Under the pieces are notes generated by a model, which saw nothing but the letters and a program-made list of their open reading frames with translations, was not told the origin of the DNA and did not search any database. Shown here piece after piece: positions 1 to 8,827 of a DNA stretch of 64,000 nt. Origin of the DNA: an uncultured bacterium (GTDB lineage: Bacteria; Cyanobacteriota; Vampirovibrionia; Gastranaerophilales; Gastranaerophilaceae); NCBI GenBank assembly GCA_949294335.1, contig CASFGO010000027.1, positions 119,527 to 183,526 on the forward strand. The letters run 5' to 3'. Each line of letters opens with the position of its first letter. Position 1 is the first letter of the stretch. Position numbers and translations under genes: made by a program.

Positions 1-110
1 ATCACGTTTTCGCAAGTATTGATAGAAGACCTTTATCAGAGTTATTTAAAGGATTCATAAGAGAAACTTATATGGATACCGTAAGATTCGTTAAGAAACT
101 TGCAGCGTAG
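1..110 (+). CDS. C-terminal end of an unidentified protein
   Basis: An open frame enters from the left edge and stops with TAG at 108-110. The visible tail is about 35 residues, contains FIRETYMDTVRF and ends KKLAA. It is too short for me to assign a family. A strong hairpin terminator at 142-174 follows, so this is probably the last gene of a rightward transcript. Only its stop codon is certain. Confidence 0.6.
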   Translation, partial: HVFASIDRRPLSELFKGFIRETYMDTVRFVKKLAA

Positions 111-141
111 AGTAAAATTAGAGGAATAGGAATAAAGGGAT

Positions 142-174
142 AAAAAACAGGCTGTGATTAGCCTGTTTTTTTTA
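142..174 (+). terminator. Rho-independent terminator after the left-edge gene
   Basis: A 12-base perfect stem (142-153 with 160-171) encloses a 6-base loop and runs into a T tract. It follows the left-edge gene by about 30 bases. Confidence 0.85.
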
Positions 175-178
175 TATG

Positions 179-211
179 AAAAGAGGGTTGTCAAAAGGAC
201 AACCCTCTTTT
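179..211 (-). terminator. Rho-independent terminator after rpsU
   Basis: A 14-base perfect inverted repeat (179-192 with 198-211) has a 5-base loop. It lies 17 bases past the rpsU stop on the minus strand. A-rich and T-rich flanks on both sides could let it work in both directions. Confidence 0.8.
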
Positions 212-227
212 GTATATCTGATTTTAA

Positions 228-401
228 TTAGCTTTTGCGCTTGCGAGCCGCTTCAGATTTGCGTTTTCTTTTAACGCTTGGCTTTTCGTATCTTTCGCGT
301 TTTTTAACTTCTGATAAAGTTCCAGCTTTTTGAACTTTTTTCTTGAAACGTCTTAAAGCGCTTTCAATACTTTCGTTTTCGCCTACTTTAACTTCTGGCA
401 T
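228..401 (-). CDS. rpsU: 30S ribosomal protein S21
   Basis: Small, very basic protein of the 30S subunit, positioned near the mRNA platform and needed for initiation. The 57-residue product begins [20 protein letters not shown], carries the family-typical KKxQKAG and KRxRYEKPS stretches, and ends in a Lys/Arg-rich tail ([13 protein letters not shown]). Length matches the usual ~58 residues. A longer frame from a GTG at 416 exists, but AAAGGTGG is correctly spaced only for the ATG at 399-401, so I use that start. It is monocistronic, with its own terminator at 179-211. Confidence 0.95.
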   Translation of the reverse strand: MPEVKVGENESIESALRRFKKKVQKAGTLSEVKKRERYEKPSVKRKRKSEAARKRKS

Positions 402-496
402 CTTATTTTTCACCACCTTTTATGCTTTTGTATCAATAAGTATAGGAATTATAAACCAAAAAATATTTAAAATCAAGCATATCAAGAAATAATAAC

Positions 497-1423
497 TTAT
501 CCCATTAATGTCCTAAAATATTTTTTCATTTTTGCACCAAACGAATAAGCTTCTTTTTCAAGTAGATTATTTTTATATTTTTCACTACCTGACCCCAATA
601 AACCTAAGCCTTCATAATTTCGACTTGCTTCAATATACTTTTCAGCATCTAAATACTCTGGGGAACCTTCTTTAAATTGTGGCATTTTAAGGGTATTAGT
701 GTGGGATTTAGTCATCTCATCTAAAATCATATCTTTATTTAATTGGATACTATTTTCAATAAATTCCTTTTCAACTCCATGATTTTTTGCATTATTATAG
801 GCCATTGAGAATGAAACATTTAAAGGGTCATTTTTGGCTAATTCAACATTACACTCTGCCCAAGCTCTGGCATATTCATCAATTTTACCAGAACGTATAA
901 TCTTTGACGTTTGTTCAGCATGTTTTAATTCGTGTGCTAACATTTCAAATTGGGTTGCTCTATCCAGTTTTGTAAAAAATCCATTTGAATACTCAATTGT
1001 ATTTTTTGTGGGATTAAATCCACCTTGTACTCTGAACCCCTTATCTCGTCCAGAACGACCTATTTTTTCAGGAGCAATACCTTCTAACTTCATATATTTT
1101 TTTAATTTATTATATGCTTTATTTATAAAATTATCTCCTGTTTCATTTTTTAATTCTTTAAATATAGTTCTAAATTCTTCAGGGATTTTCTTTAATTCAT
1201 TTGCTTTAATATGTTTATTTACAAGCAAGCCAACAATAATTGCAGTTGTTGCAATAAATGCTGCTGCAATTCCTATTTTTTTCTTTTTTGACAGACCTTC
1301 TTTTTTTTCAAAAGAATCCTGCTCTAATCCTTGTCTATTTTGATGATAAGGATTAGTCCCAAAATTTTTAATATTTTGGTTTTGATATGCCTTGTTTAAA
1401 TTATTTATTCCTACACTATTCAT
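497..1423 (-). CDS. Membrane-anchored HExxH metalloprotease-like protein
   Basis: 308 residues. After a polar N-terminus (with QDSFEKK at about 35-41) a basic patch precedes one hydrophobic helix (about 50-68). The rest is a soluble domain with a zincin motif, HELKH, at 164-168. A candidate third zinc ligand lies in YARAWAECNVE about 20-25 residues later. There is no cleavable signal peptide; the topology suggests an N-terminal anchor. GGTGAAG is the ribosome site. It is the last of three leftward genes, after a proline-rich repeat peptide and a radical SAM enzyme, but has its own motif promoter at 1450-1483. A peptide-processing role is inference; a zinc peptidase fold is likely, its substrate unknown. 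Confidence 0.6.
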   Translation of the reverse strand: MNSVGINNLNKAYQNQNIKNFGTNPYHQNRQGLEQDSFEKKEGLSKKKKIGIAAAFIATTAIIVGLLVNKHIKANELKKIPEEFRTIFKELKNETGDNFINKAYNKLKKYMKLEGIAPEKIGRSGRDKGFRVQGGFNPTKNTIEYSNGFFTKLDRATQFEMLAHELKHAEQTSKIIRSGKIDEYARAWAECNVELAKNDPLNVSFSMAYNNAKNHGVEKEFIENSIQLNKDMILDEMTKSHTNTLKMPQFKEGSPEYLDAEKYIEASRNYEGLGLLGSGSEKYKNNLLEKEAYSFGAKMKKYFRTLMG

Positions 1424-1449
1424 TTAATTTAACTTCACCTATACCATAT

Positions 1450-1483
1450 TAGTAATAAAACCTTTTTATTATTATTTTTGCTA
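1450..1483 (-). promoter_or_regulatory. Shared promoter motif, core only (HExxH gene)
   Basis: Reading leftward: TAGCAA (1478-1483), an 18-base spacer, then TTTATTACTA (1450-1459). This matches the core seen before nine other lineage-specific genes here. The upstream TGTAACA box is not convincing at this copy. Confidence 0.45.
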
Positions 1484-1509
1484 ATTTATGAAGTTAGTTA
1501 AAGCTAAAA

Positions 1510-2517
1510 CTATATATCAAAACCTTTTTGTTCTATTTTATAAAGACAAAAAGCGTTTCCAGATTTGGTTTTAGCATTTGTAGGACATCCTCCACGACAA
1601 ATGTATTTGTATTTACATTCTTGGCAATAACCTTTTAATTTTTCTATATCAGGACAGCGATTATATTTGAATGAATTATGGTCTGCCCAAATTTCTTTAA
1701 ATGGTCTTGTTTTAATATTACCTTCTGAATTATTCATATTAGGACAACCCTTAACATTGCCATCACTTTCAATGCTTACACTGTATATTCCACATTCGCA
1801 ACCGCGCCAATTTTGAATATATAAATTGGGTTGTAATTTTGAAAAATATCCAATACAATCTGATTCCATTATATTTATTTTGTCAGAATAATTCTTTCTA
1901 TATTCAACAATTTTTTCTGCTAATTTATAATATTGTTCCTCTGTTAGCAATTCTTCTTTAGGTAGTCTTTCACTTGGTTTCACAATTTGTATTTGCCAAG
2001 CATCAACCCCTAGCTGAATTAATAATTGCAAAATATCATCAAGCTTATCAATATTTGACTGCATAACAGTTGTAGGAGTTGCTACATAAATACCAGCTTC
2101 TTTTAGTTTTGGAACTATCTTACAGAAATGATCAAAAATTCCAGGAATACCTCTGACATAATCATGTGTTTCTTTATCTGCACCATCAATACTTATCCCT
2201 ATTCCAACATTAGGATATAGTTTTAGAATATCTATAACATCATCATTAATAAGCATTGCATTTGTCATAAATATCGGCTGCATATTAAGACTACTTATTT
2301 TTTGCAAGAATAAAGGCCATTCTTTTCTTAAAAAAGGCTCTCCACCTGTTAATGCAATATTTTGGCAACCTAAATCGCTCATATCTTCAATTAATGATAA
2401 AATTTCTTGAGTTGTTAATTCTTCAGGTTTTGTTAAACCTGCCCCAATAATACAATGAATACATTTCGCATTACATCTTCTTGTAATCTCAATGGTTGCA
2501 GTTAATAATTTATACAT
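1510..2517 (-). CDS. Radical SAM/SPASM domain enzyme
   Basis: 335 residues. The radical SAM [4Fe-4S] motif CNAKCIHC is at 15-22 and the SAM-binding LTGGEPF at 56-62. A C-terminal SPASM region has many cysteines (CEC, GCPN, RCPD, CQECKYKYICRGGCP) able to hold auxiliary clusters. SPASM enzymes typically modify ribosomal peptides (PqqE, sactipeptide and epimerase families) or act as anaerobic sulfatase maturases. No sulfatase is nearby. The gene 63 bases upstream encodes a short proline-rich repeat peptide, a plausible substrate. I see no N-terminal recognition-element domain. AAGGTG is the ribosome site, and a sigma70-like TATAAT just upstream may add an internal promoter. The class is certain; the reaction is unknown. 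Confidence 0.85.
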   Translation of the reverse strand: MYKLLTATIEITRRCNAKCIHCIIGAGLTKPEELTTQEILSLIEDMSDLGCQNIALTGGEPFLRKEWPLFLQKISSLNMQPIFMTNAMLINDDVIDILKLYPNVGIGISIDGADKETHDYVRGIPGIFDHFCKIVPKLKEAGIYVATPTTVMQSNIDKLDDILQLLIQLGVDAWQIQIVKPSERLPKEELLTEEQYYKLAEKIVEYRKNYSDKINIMESDCIGYFSKLQPNLYIQNWRGCECGIYSVSIESDGNVKGCPNMNNSEGNIKTRPFKEIWADHNSFKYNRCPDIEKLKGYCQECKYKYICRGGCPTNAKTKSGNAFCLYKIEQKGFDI

Positions 2518-2580
2518 AAAAACACCTTATTATATCTGAATTACAGAAATAATACTAACATATTTATTAAAGTGTTTCAA

Positions 2581-2964
2581 TTATTTATCTTTTCTATCGT
2601 CCACCTTTTTATCATCAGGATTTTCATCTTGCTTTTCTGGAGTTGGTGGAAGAATATTCCCGCTTAAAGGAGGCATAACTCTATCACCATCTTTTTTACT
2701 TGGAGGTGCAATCAAACCACCTAATGGAGGAATTGGATATGGAATTTTAGTTGGATTTTTAGGTGTTGGATATGCAATAGCACCTGCTAATGGAGGTGGA
2801 ATCATAGGATTCTTGTCAGGTCTCTTTGGTGGAGTTGGAGGTGCAATCAAACCTGCTAAAGGTTGTTGTATTTTAGGTTGTGCATTATCTTTTACTTCTT
2901 TAGCCTCTTTATTTTCTGCTTTGAAGTTTAATCCATTTACCCCTTTGAAACCTACATTGTACAT
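2581..2964 (-). CDS. Proline-rich four-repeat peptide, possible RiPP precursor
   Basis: 127 residues, unrecognised. N-terminal motifs VGFKG (4-8) and LNFKA (12-16) are followed by a charged linker. Then come four copies of PL[AGS]G[LAN]I[AL][PY]P[TS], mostly ending in P, at 35-45, 58-68, 80-89 and 99-109, separated by charged spacers, and a Lys/Asp-rich tail. There is no signal peptide, no cysteine and only three tyrosines. A leader, repeated cores and the adjacent downstream radical SAM/SPASM gene fit a multi-core modified-peptide precursor. A structural or secreted proline-rich protein is the alternative. AGGAG precedes ATG. It has the full shared promoter at 2995-3049. Confidence 0.6.
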   Translation of the reverse strand: MYNVGFKGVNGLNFKAENKEAKEVKDNAQPKIQQPLAGLIAPPTPPKRPDKNPMIPPPLAGAIAYPTPKNPTKIPYPIPPLGGLIAPPSKKDGDRVMPPLSGNILPPTPEKQDENPDDKKVDDRKDK

Positions 2965-2994
2965 AACTTTAATCTCCTAACCTTTGTCTTATAT

Positions 2995-3049
2995 CTGTTA
3001 TAAAACATTTTTTTTAAACTTTTTGTTAGGATATTAATTTTTTGTTACA
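2995..3049 (-). promoter_or_regulatory. Shared tripartite promoter motif (proline-rich peptide)
   Basis: Reading leftward: TGTAACA (3043-3049), 16 bases, ACAA within TAACAA (3023-3028), 18 bases, then TTTATAACAG (2995-3004). TGTAACA to TTTATA is 38 bases, as in four other copies. Confidence 0.6.
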
Positions 3050-3670
3050 TTAAGAATCTTTTAAGTGCTTAAAATGTTTGTAAATATATAAACAGCCAAG
3101 AATAAAACAAACGATAATTATAACAGCATCAAACTTATGCCAAATGTGCTTTAAGGCTTCCATATTTTCGCCCATCTTTACACCAACATAAACTAATACA
3201 TAGCACCAAATTAAAGAACCTAGAAAAGTTAATGTAAAGAATGTTCGTTTTCTTGCTCTTAAAATTCCTGCAGGTAGAGAAATAAATGTTCTTACAACTG
3301 GCAACATTCTGCATATAAAAAATGCCCAATCACCATATTTATCAACCCATTTATCAGCATCTTCCAAATCTTTTTTAGATACGAGAAAATATTTTCCATA
3401 TTTTTCAACAAAAGGACGACCTCCCCAATATCCTAAATAATATGAAGGGATTGAACCTATTACACAACCTATTGCACCAAAAATTGCCGCAATATGGAAA
3501 TTCATAATCCCTTTTGCTACTAAAATCCCTGCAAATGGCATAATAGCTTCACTTGGAAGTGGAATATTACAAGATTCTATTGCCATTAATAAGCTTACAC
3601 CCCAAGGTCCTAAAACAGTTATTACATGTTCTATTGCAGAACTTAACATTATAAGTAAATTATCTATCAT
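3050..3670 (-). CDS. DedA family integral membrane protein
   Basis: 206 residues with several membrane helices and the DedA/VTT signature: an early acidic-proline region (AIESCNIPLPSE, about 30-41), then GSIPSYYLGYWGGRPFVEKYG and the conserved arginine/proline stretch RMLPVVRTFISLPAG. DedA proteins are inner-membrane transporters linked to undecaprenyl-phosphate or phospholipid flipping and to envelope homeostasis. Length is typical. GGAGAGG lies before the start. It sits about 50 bases downstream of lepA on the same strand and may be co-transcribed with it. Which lipid it moves cannot be told from sequence. Confidence 0.9.
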   Translation of the reverse strand: MIDNLLIMLSSAIEHVITVLGPWGVSLLMAIESCNIPLPSEAIMPFAGILVAKGIMNFHIAAIFGAIGCVIGSIPSYYLGYWGGRPFVEKYGKYFLVSKKDLEDADKWVDKYGDWAFFICRMLPVVRTFISLPAGILRARKRTFFTLTFLGSLIWCYVLVYVGVKMGENMEALKHIWHKFDAVIIIVCFILGCLYIYKHFKHLKDS

Positions 3671-3721
3671 TATTCATACCTCTCCAAGTAAATATAAAGT
3701 TATATCCCTTATTTACCCCTA

Positions 3722-5524
3722 TCACTCTTCATTTAAACTTAGAACTGCCATAAATGCTTCTTGTGGTACTTCAACTTTACCTACTGCTTTCATACGTTTT
3801 TTACCACGTTTTTGTTTTTCAAGTAATTTTCTTTTTCTTGAAATATCACCACCGTAGCATTTATCAAGTACACTTTTTCTTAGTGCTTTAATATTTGTTC
3901 TAGCAATCACTCTTCCACCAATTGCTGCTTGAATTGGAACTTCAAATAATTGACGAGGAATTATATCCTTTAATTTAGCTGTTAGCTTTTGTCCAATATG
4001 GAATGCGCTATCTTCGTGACAGATTACAGATAGAGCATCAACAACTTCTCCTGCTAAAAGAACATCTAATTTTACAAGCTTAGAACGTTTATAATCAACA
4101 AATTCATAATCTAAACTTGCGTAACCTTTAGAACGAGATTTTAATTGGTCATAAAAATCAGTAATAACTTCACTTAATGGAATATGATAAACAAGTTCTT
4201 GTCTAACTTTATCAATATAGTGCATATTGATAAAGATACCTCGTTTAGATTGAGCTAAATCCATTAATGTTCCAACAAAATCGTTAGGAGTTATGATTGA
4301 AGCTTTTACATAAGGTTCTTCAATATAATCTCTTACTTGAGCAGGAGGAAGATTTGCAGGGTTATCAATCTCTACAACTTCTCCATCAGTTTTATAAACT
4401 TTATAAATAACTGATGGTGCAGTCGTAACAATAGAAAGATTATATTCTCGTTCTAATCTTTCTTGTGCAATTTCCATATGTAGCATTCCTAAGAAACCAC
4501 AACGAAAGCCAAATCCTAAAGCTGACGATGTTTCAGGTTCAAATGTTATACTACTGTCGCTAAGTTTTAATTTTTCTAATGCTTCTTTTAACTCATGATA
4601 ATCTTCATTATCAACAGGATAAAGCCCAGAGAATACCATTGGTAATGCTTCTTTGTAGCCTGGTAATGGCTCTGTTGCAGGATTTTCAACCTTAGTAACA
4701 GTATCACCAACGAATCTTGTAATCTCTTTAATAGAGCCTGCAAAATATCCAACATCACCACATACAAGTTTTTTTACAGGAACTCTATTTGGCGTTGAAT
4801 AACCAAGTTCTACGATTTCATATTCTTTTCCTGAAGCTAAAAACTTGACTTTATCGCCAAGATTCATTTCTCCATCAATAATTTTGAAATAACATAAAGT
4901 TCCTAAATAAGGATCATAAGCACTATCAAAAACTAATGCCCTTAAAGGTTTTTCGATATTATCTTCAGGTGGTGGCATATAATTCACTATAGCTTCTAAA
5001 ACTTCATGAATATTTTGTCCTGTTTTAGCACTAACAGGAATTGCCATAGAAGTATCTATCCCTAGTGTTTCTTCAATTTCTTCTTTAACTCTTTCTACAT
5101 CCGCAGATGGAAGGTCAATTTTATTAATAACAGGGATAATTTCAAGATTTTGTTCTGCTGCAAGATAAACATTTGCCAATGTTTGAGCTTCTACTCCTTG
5201 AGTAGCATCAACAATTAATAAGGCACCTTCACAAGCTGCAAGAGAACGAGAAACTTCATAAGAAAAATCAACGTGACCTGGGGTATCAATAAGGTTAAGA
5301 ATATAATCTTTTCCATCATCTGCTTTATAGTTCATTCTTGCAGAGTTCAGTTTAATTGTAATACCACGTTCTCTTTCAATATCCATAGTATCCATTAACT
5401 GATTTTGCATATCTCTTTGAGCAATAGTTTCTGTTGCTTCAAGAAGTCTATCAGCAAGCGTTGATTTTCCGTGATCTATGTGTGCGATTATACAAAAATT
5501 TCTTACATTTTCTCTGTATTTCAT
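3722..5524 (-). CDS. lepA: Elongation factor 4 (LepA)
   Basis: Ribosome-associated translational GTPase affecting back-translocation or 30S biogenesis. From the chosen start the protein is 600 residues, the family's usual size. Visible G motifs are AHIDHGKST (14-22), the DTPGH switch and NKID. The C-terminal LepA-specific region has [18 protein letters not shown] and the basic [17 protein letters not shown] tail. An in-frame ATG 15 bases upstream exists, but a perfect TATAAT (5531-5536) lies between the two and ends 6 bases before the ATG at 5522-5524. I therefore choose the shorter form and predict a leaderless mRNA; neither start has a Shine-Dalgarno site. Confidence 0.95.
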   Translation of the reverse strand: MKYRENVRNFCIIAHIDHGKSTLADRLLEATETIAQRDMQNQLMDTMDIERERGITIKLNSARMNYKADDGKDYILNLIDTPGHVDFSYEVSRSLAACEGALLIVDATQGVEAQTLANVYLAAEQNLEIIPVINKIDLPSADVERVKEEIEETLGIDTSMAIPVSAKTGQNIHEVLEAIVNYMPPPEDNIEKPLRALVFDSAYDPYLGTLCYFKIIDGEMNLGDKVKFLASGKEYEIVELGYSTPNRVPVKKLVCGDVGYFAGSIKEITRFVGDTVTKVENPATEPLPGYKEALPMVFSGLYPVDNEDYHELKEALEKLKLSDSSITFEPETSSALGFGFRCGFLGMLHMEIAQERLEREYNLSIVTTAPSVIYKVYKTDGEVVEIDNPANLPPAQVRDYIEEPYVKASIITPNDFVGTLMDLAQSKRGIFINMHYIDKVRQELVYHIPLSEVITDFYDQLKSRSKGYASLDYEFVDYKRSKLVKLDVLLAGEVVDALSVICHEDSAFHIGQKLTAKLKDIIPRQLFEVPIQAAIGGRVIARTNIKALRKSVLDKCYGGDISRKRKLLEKQKRGKKRMKAVGKVEVPQEAFMAVLSLNEE

Positions 5525-5530
5525 AATTTT

Positions 5531-5536
5531 ATTATA
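5531..5536 (-). promoter_or_regulatory. lepA -10 box implying a leaderless mRNA
   Basis: TATAAT in the minus strand ends exactly 6 bases before the ATG at 5524, placing the expected start of transcription on the A of ATG. The -35 region is weak (TATTAC-like). Confidence 0.6.
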
Positions 5537-5562
5537 CATAAAACAAAAAACATGTAATATTT

Positions 5563-5618
5563 TGTAATAAAAAATAGAGATTTTAGCAATCAGAATAAAA
5601 AATAATCCTTTATAACTA
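5563..5618 (+). promoter_or_regulatory. Shared tripartite promoter motif (259-residue unknown protein)
   Basis: TGTAATA (5563-5569), 16 bases, GCAA within TAGCAA (5584-5589), 19 bases, then TTTATAACTA (5609-5618). The box-to-TTTATA distance is 39 bases, one more than in the other five full copies. Confidence 0.55.
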
Positions 5619-5633
5619 TATAGGGAATTTATT

Positions 5634-6413
5634 ATGGAAAATTTAATCGATACTTATATTCGAACACACAAACCAAATAATATTAACCAACAAAACTCTC
5701 CGACAATGAAGGGTGATAATGCGAATGTTAATATTACACAAATAAATTCAAAACCTGATTCTGCTTCATTTTTAGAAATGTATTCAAACTTAAAACTAAA
5801 TAAAGAACTGTCAGGAGAAGGCCTTTGTATAGAAGAAGGAAAAATTAATAATCAAGATGCATGCATAAAAAGCATATATAGTTATAAGGACAAAAACGTT
5901 TATAGAGAAGGGGTTATAGGAGGTAAGGAATTAAAACTTGTTTCCGGTTATAAATTAACCCCAGATAGCTACAATATTAATTATAAAGGAAAATATAATA
6001 ACAAAGATATTGATTTGACTTTATCTTATCCGAGAGAATCTAAATCTAAGGAATTTTATAACAAAATAATAAGAAACAGATTATATGTTCCAGATGATTT
6101 AACAATTTCAGGAACAATAGATAATATGCCTTATACAATTAAAATGCCAGATAGTACAGTGCCAAGAGATTCTGATACAAAAGACATTGTAACTTTATTA
6201 TTAGATTGTAATAGTTTTACTCCGGCTGTATTTAATGGAAATATTGTTGCAGTCGAACCAGGAAAGTCAGTTATAAGAAATTGGGAACATAAAATAAATA
6301 AACGACAAGAATTTTTCAATGAAAATGTAAAACCATTGATTTCTCAAACATTGTCAATGGCTGTTGGTACATTTGTTGGTCTTGCATTAGGTAAAATTGG
6401 TCTCAAAAAATAG
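5634..6413 (+). CDS. Unknown 259-residue protein with hydrophobic C-terminus
   Basis: I recognise no family. The first 45 residues are Asn/Gln-rich and look disordered. The middle is rich in beta-prone, Lys/Tyr-containing stretches. A hydrophobic, glycine-containing segment ([17 protein letters not shown]) closes the protein and could be a tail anchor. There is no signal peptide. AGGGA precedes ATG. The gene stands alone between divergent lepA and mutS2 and carries the full shared promoter. That placement, not homology, links it to the set containing the lytic transglycosylase and the proline-rich peptide. Confidence 0.7.
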   Translation: MENLIDTYIRTHKPNNINQQNSPTMKGDNANVNITQINSKPDSASFLEMYSNLKLNKELSGEGLCIEEGKINNQDACIKSIYSYKDKNVYREGVIGGKELKLVSGYKLTPDSYNINYKGKYNNKDIDLTLSYPRESKSKEFYNKIIRNRLYVPDDLTISGTIDNMPYTIKMPDSTVPRDSDTKDIVTLLLDCNSFTPAVFNGNIVAVEPGKSVIRNWEHKINKRQEFFNENVKPLISQTLSMAVGTFVGLALGKIGLKK

Positions 6414-6430
6414 TTTTTAGATATTAATCA

Positions 6431-6460
6431 TCAACAAATCAAATATCTCTGTGTTATGAT
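6431..6460 (+). promoter_or_regulatory. mutS2 promoter, leaderless arrangement
   Basis: A -10 TATGAT at 6455-6460 ends 6 bases before the ATG at 6467. A weak -35 (TCAACA, 6431-6436) lies 18 bases upstream. No ribosome binding site is present. Confidence 0.5.
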
Positions 6461-6466
6461 TGATTT

Positions 6467-8824
6467 ATGGATTTAGTTGAACAGTCGTTGAAATGTCTTG
6501 AATATGATAGAGTGATAGAATTACTTGCTAATTGTGCAAAAATTAAGCAAGCTAAAGAATTATGTCTAAATTTAAAACCTTATGACAATAGAAAAAATAT
6601 TGAAACACAGCTTCAATTTACAGATGAAGCTAGACATATTCTTGATATGGCAATGGAATTACCTATTGAATATGTTATTGATATTAAAAATACAAGATTA
6701 AATGTAGAATATTTTTCAGAAGAAGAATTAATAGATTTTGCTAAAACATTAAGAACTTCAAGAGTTGTAAAAAGTTTCTTAAGAGAAAATGCCGAATCAG
6801 ATTCTTTATTGAATAGTATTGCTCAAAATCTCTTTGTTGATAAAGATTTAGAAGATAGAATTTCTGATACATTTGATGAAAATTATGATGTTCGACCTAA
6901 TGCCACTCAAACATTAAGTGGTTTATTTTCATCTTTAAAAGATACTGAAACTCAGCTAAAAGAAACAGTTACTAAATTATTAAACTCACCTGATTTTAAC
7001 AAACATTTGCAGGAAAATATTTATACCATAAGAGATGATAGAGTAGTTTTTCAAGTAAAAGCACCTTCTAAAAATAAGATAAATGGGATTGTACACGATG
7101 TTTCTGCAACAAACAAAACTTTTTATATCGAACCCGCTCAAATAGTACCTTATAACAATAAGATAAGGGAAGTTAATGCAGCAATAAGAGCCGAAATTAT
7201 AAAGATTTTAATTGATTTAACAAATGGGATTAAAAATAATCTTGATGAAATTAGAAAAACTGTTGATATATTAGCAGAAATTGATTTTCATTTTGCAAAA
7301 GCAAGATATTCTGTAAAAACATCTGCAATTAAACCTGAACTAACTGATGATAAAATCATTAAAATCGAAGAAATGCGACACCCTCTTTTAATTGGTCGTG
7401 TAGATAAGATTGTTGAAAATGATTTTTCAATAGGCGAAGATTATAAATCAATTCTTATAACAGGTTCAAATACAGGAGGTAAAACAGTTGCCCTAAAAAC
7501 AGTAGGCTTGTTTTTGTTAATGACAAAATCTGGAATGTTTTTGCCATGCGGTAGATGTATCATTTACCCCTTTAGAAAAGTCTTTGCAGATATTGGAGAT
7601 GAACAAAATATATTCCAAAATCTTTCAACATTCTCATCACACATAAAAATCATTATTGATATTATAAATAACTCTGATTATGAAACAGTTGTTTTAATTG
7701 ATGAATTGTGTGCAGGAACAGACCCTCAGGAAGGAGCTATATTAGCCGAAGTTATCTTGAAAAAATTGAAAGATTTAAATTCTATCTGTATAACAACAAC
7801 TCACTATGGAGAATTAAAATCATTAGAATATACCGATAGATATTTTAAAAATGCAAGTGTTGAGTTTGATACAACAACATTATCACCTACTTATAAATTA
7901 ATTATAGGTATTCCAGGATTAAGTAATGCAATAGCTGTATCATCAATGCTTGGACTTGATAATGAGTTAGTCGATAAAGCAAAAGATTTGTTAAATAACC
8001 ATAGAGATATATCAAATACTGTTGTTGAGAAATTACAACATACACATCATAAATTATCTGTAAATTTACAAGAAACAGAAGATACTAGAAATGAAGTAGA
8101 AGAATTAAAAAAAGAATACGAAAAGAAACTAACAGAACTAAAAAAAGATAAAAACAAAACAATCAAACAAATAAAATCTCGTTTTGAAGGAGAAATGGAT
8201 AGGGTTAAGTCTGAGATAAAAGATATCTTGTATAATCTAAGAAAAGAAAAATCTGAAAAGATTGCAAGACGTTCTTATTCAAGATTAGCTAATTTAGAAT
8301 CAAAATTCCATAAGGGAGTAAATGAATTAATCGAAGCTGAAAAATATGAAGAAATTGATTGGGATATTGCAAAACCTCATGATGTTTTTATGGTAAAGGA
8401 TTTAAACCAAGAAGTTGAACTCCTTGAAATGCCTGACAAAAATGGAAATGTATTTGTTTTGATGGGGAATATCAAGACAAAAATGAAAAAGAATAAATTA
8501 GCAGTATTGAATAAATCTTTGATGAAGAAACCAAATACTCCTAAAAAATTAATTGAACCAATTGAGATAAAACGTTATTCAATGTCAAACACATTGGATT
8601 TAAGAGGTTTTAGAGTAGAAGAAGCCCTAGATGAACTAGAGGCATATTTAGATAAGGCAAGCCTTTATAATTTAACACCTGTATTTGTAATCCACGGTCA
8701 CGGAACAGGTGCATTGAAACAATGCGTACGAGATTTCTTATCAACCTCGCCTTATGTATGCAAATTCCGCCCCGGCGAAAACGCAGAAGGCGGAGATGGT
8801 GTTAGTGTTATTGATATTAATTAA
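6467..8824 (+). CDS. mutS2: Endonuclease MutS2
   Basis: 785 residues, the expected length. The MutS core and ATPase lie in the N-terminal two thirds: Walker A GSNTGGKT at 333-340, and an ABC-type Walker B ending LIDELCAGTDP. A lysine/glutamate-rich coiled coil follows the ATPase. The C-terminal Smr nuclease domain has LDLRG (710-714) and HGHGTGAL (from 743). MutS2 suppresses homologous recombination and, in Bacillus, splits collided ribosomes through the Smr domain. It lacks the MutS mismatch-recognition domain, so it is not MutS. Its stop lies 3 bases from that of the convergent coiled-coil gene, with no terminator between. Confidence 0.95.
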   Translation: MDLVEQSLKCLEYDRVIELLANCAKIKQAKELCLNLKPYDNRKNIETQLQFTDEARHILDMAMELPIEYVIDIKNTRLNVEYFSEEELIDFAKTLRTSRVVKSFLRENAESDSLLNSIAQNLFVDKDLEDRISDTFDENYDVRPNATQTLSGLFSSLKDTETQLKETVTKLLNSPDFNKHLQENIYTIRDDRVVFQVKAPSKNKINGIVHDVSATNKTFYIEPAQIVPYNNKIREVNAAIRAEIIKILIDLTNGIKNNLDEIRKTVDILAEIDFHFAKARYSVKTSAIKPELTDDKIIKIEEMRHPLLIGRVDKIVENDFSIGEDYKSILITGSNTGGKTVALKTVGLFLLMTKSGMFLPCGRCIIYPFRKVFADIGDEQNIFQNLSTFSSHIKIIIDIINNSDYETVVLIDELCAGTDPQEGAILAEVILKKLKDLNSICITTTHYGELKSLEYTDRYFKNASVEFDTTTLSPTYKLIIGIPGLSNAIAVSSMLGLDNELVDKAKDLLNNHRDISNTVVEKLQHTHHKLSVNLQETEDTRNEVEELKKEYEKKLTELKKDKNKTIKQIKSRFEGEMDRVKSEIKDILYNLRKEKSEKIARRSYSRLANLESKFHKGVNELIEAEKYEEIDWDIAKPHDVFMVKDLNQEVELLEMPDKNGNVFVLMGNIKTKMKKNKLAVLNKSLMKKPNTPKKLIEPIEIKRYSMSNTLDLRGFRVEEALDELEAYLDKASLYNLTPVFVIHGHGTGALKQCVRDFLSTSPYVCKFRPGENAEGGDGVSVIDIN

Positions 8825-8827
8825 AAA

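Noticed and set aside
834..1343. A 169-residue plus-strand frame over the HExxH gene
   Set aside because: It lies wholly antisense to a well-supported gene and shows no domain; typical of an AT-rich shadow frame.
1510..2517. The radical SAM enzyme as an anaerobic sulfatase maturase
   Set aside because: No sulfatase gene is nearby and the adjacent gene is a repeat peptide; the class cannot be excluded but is less supported.
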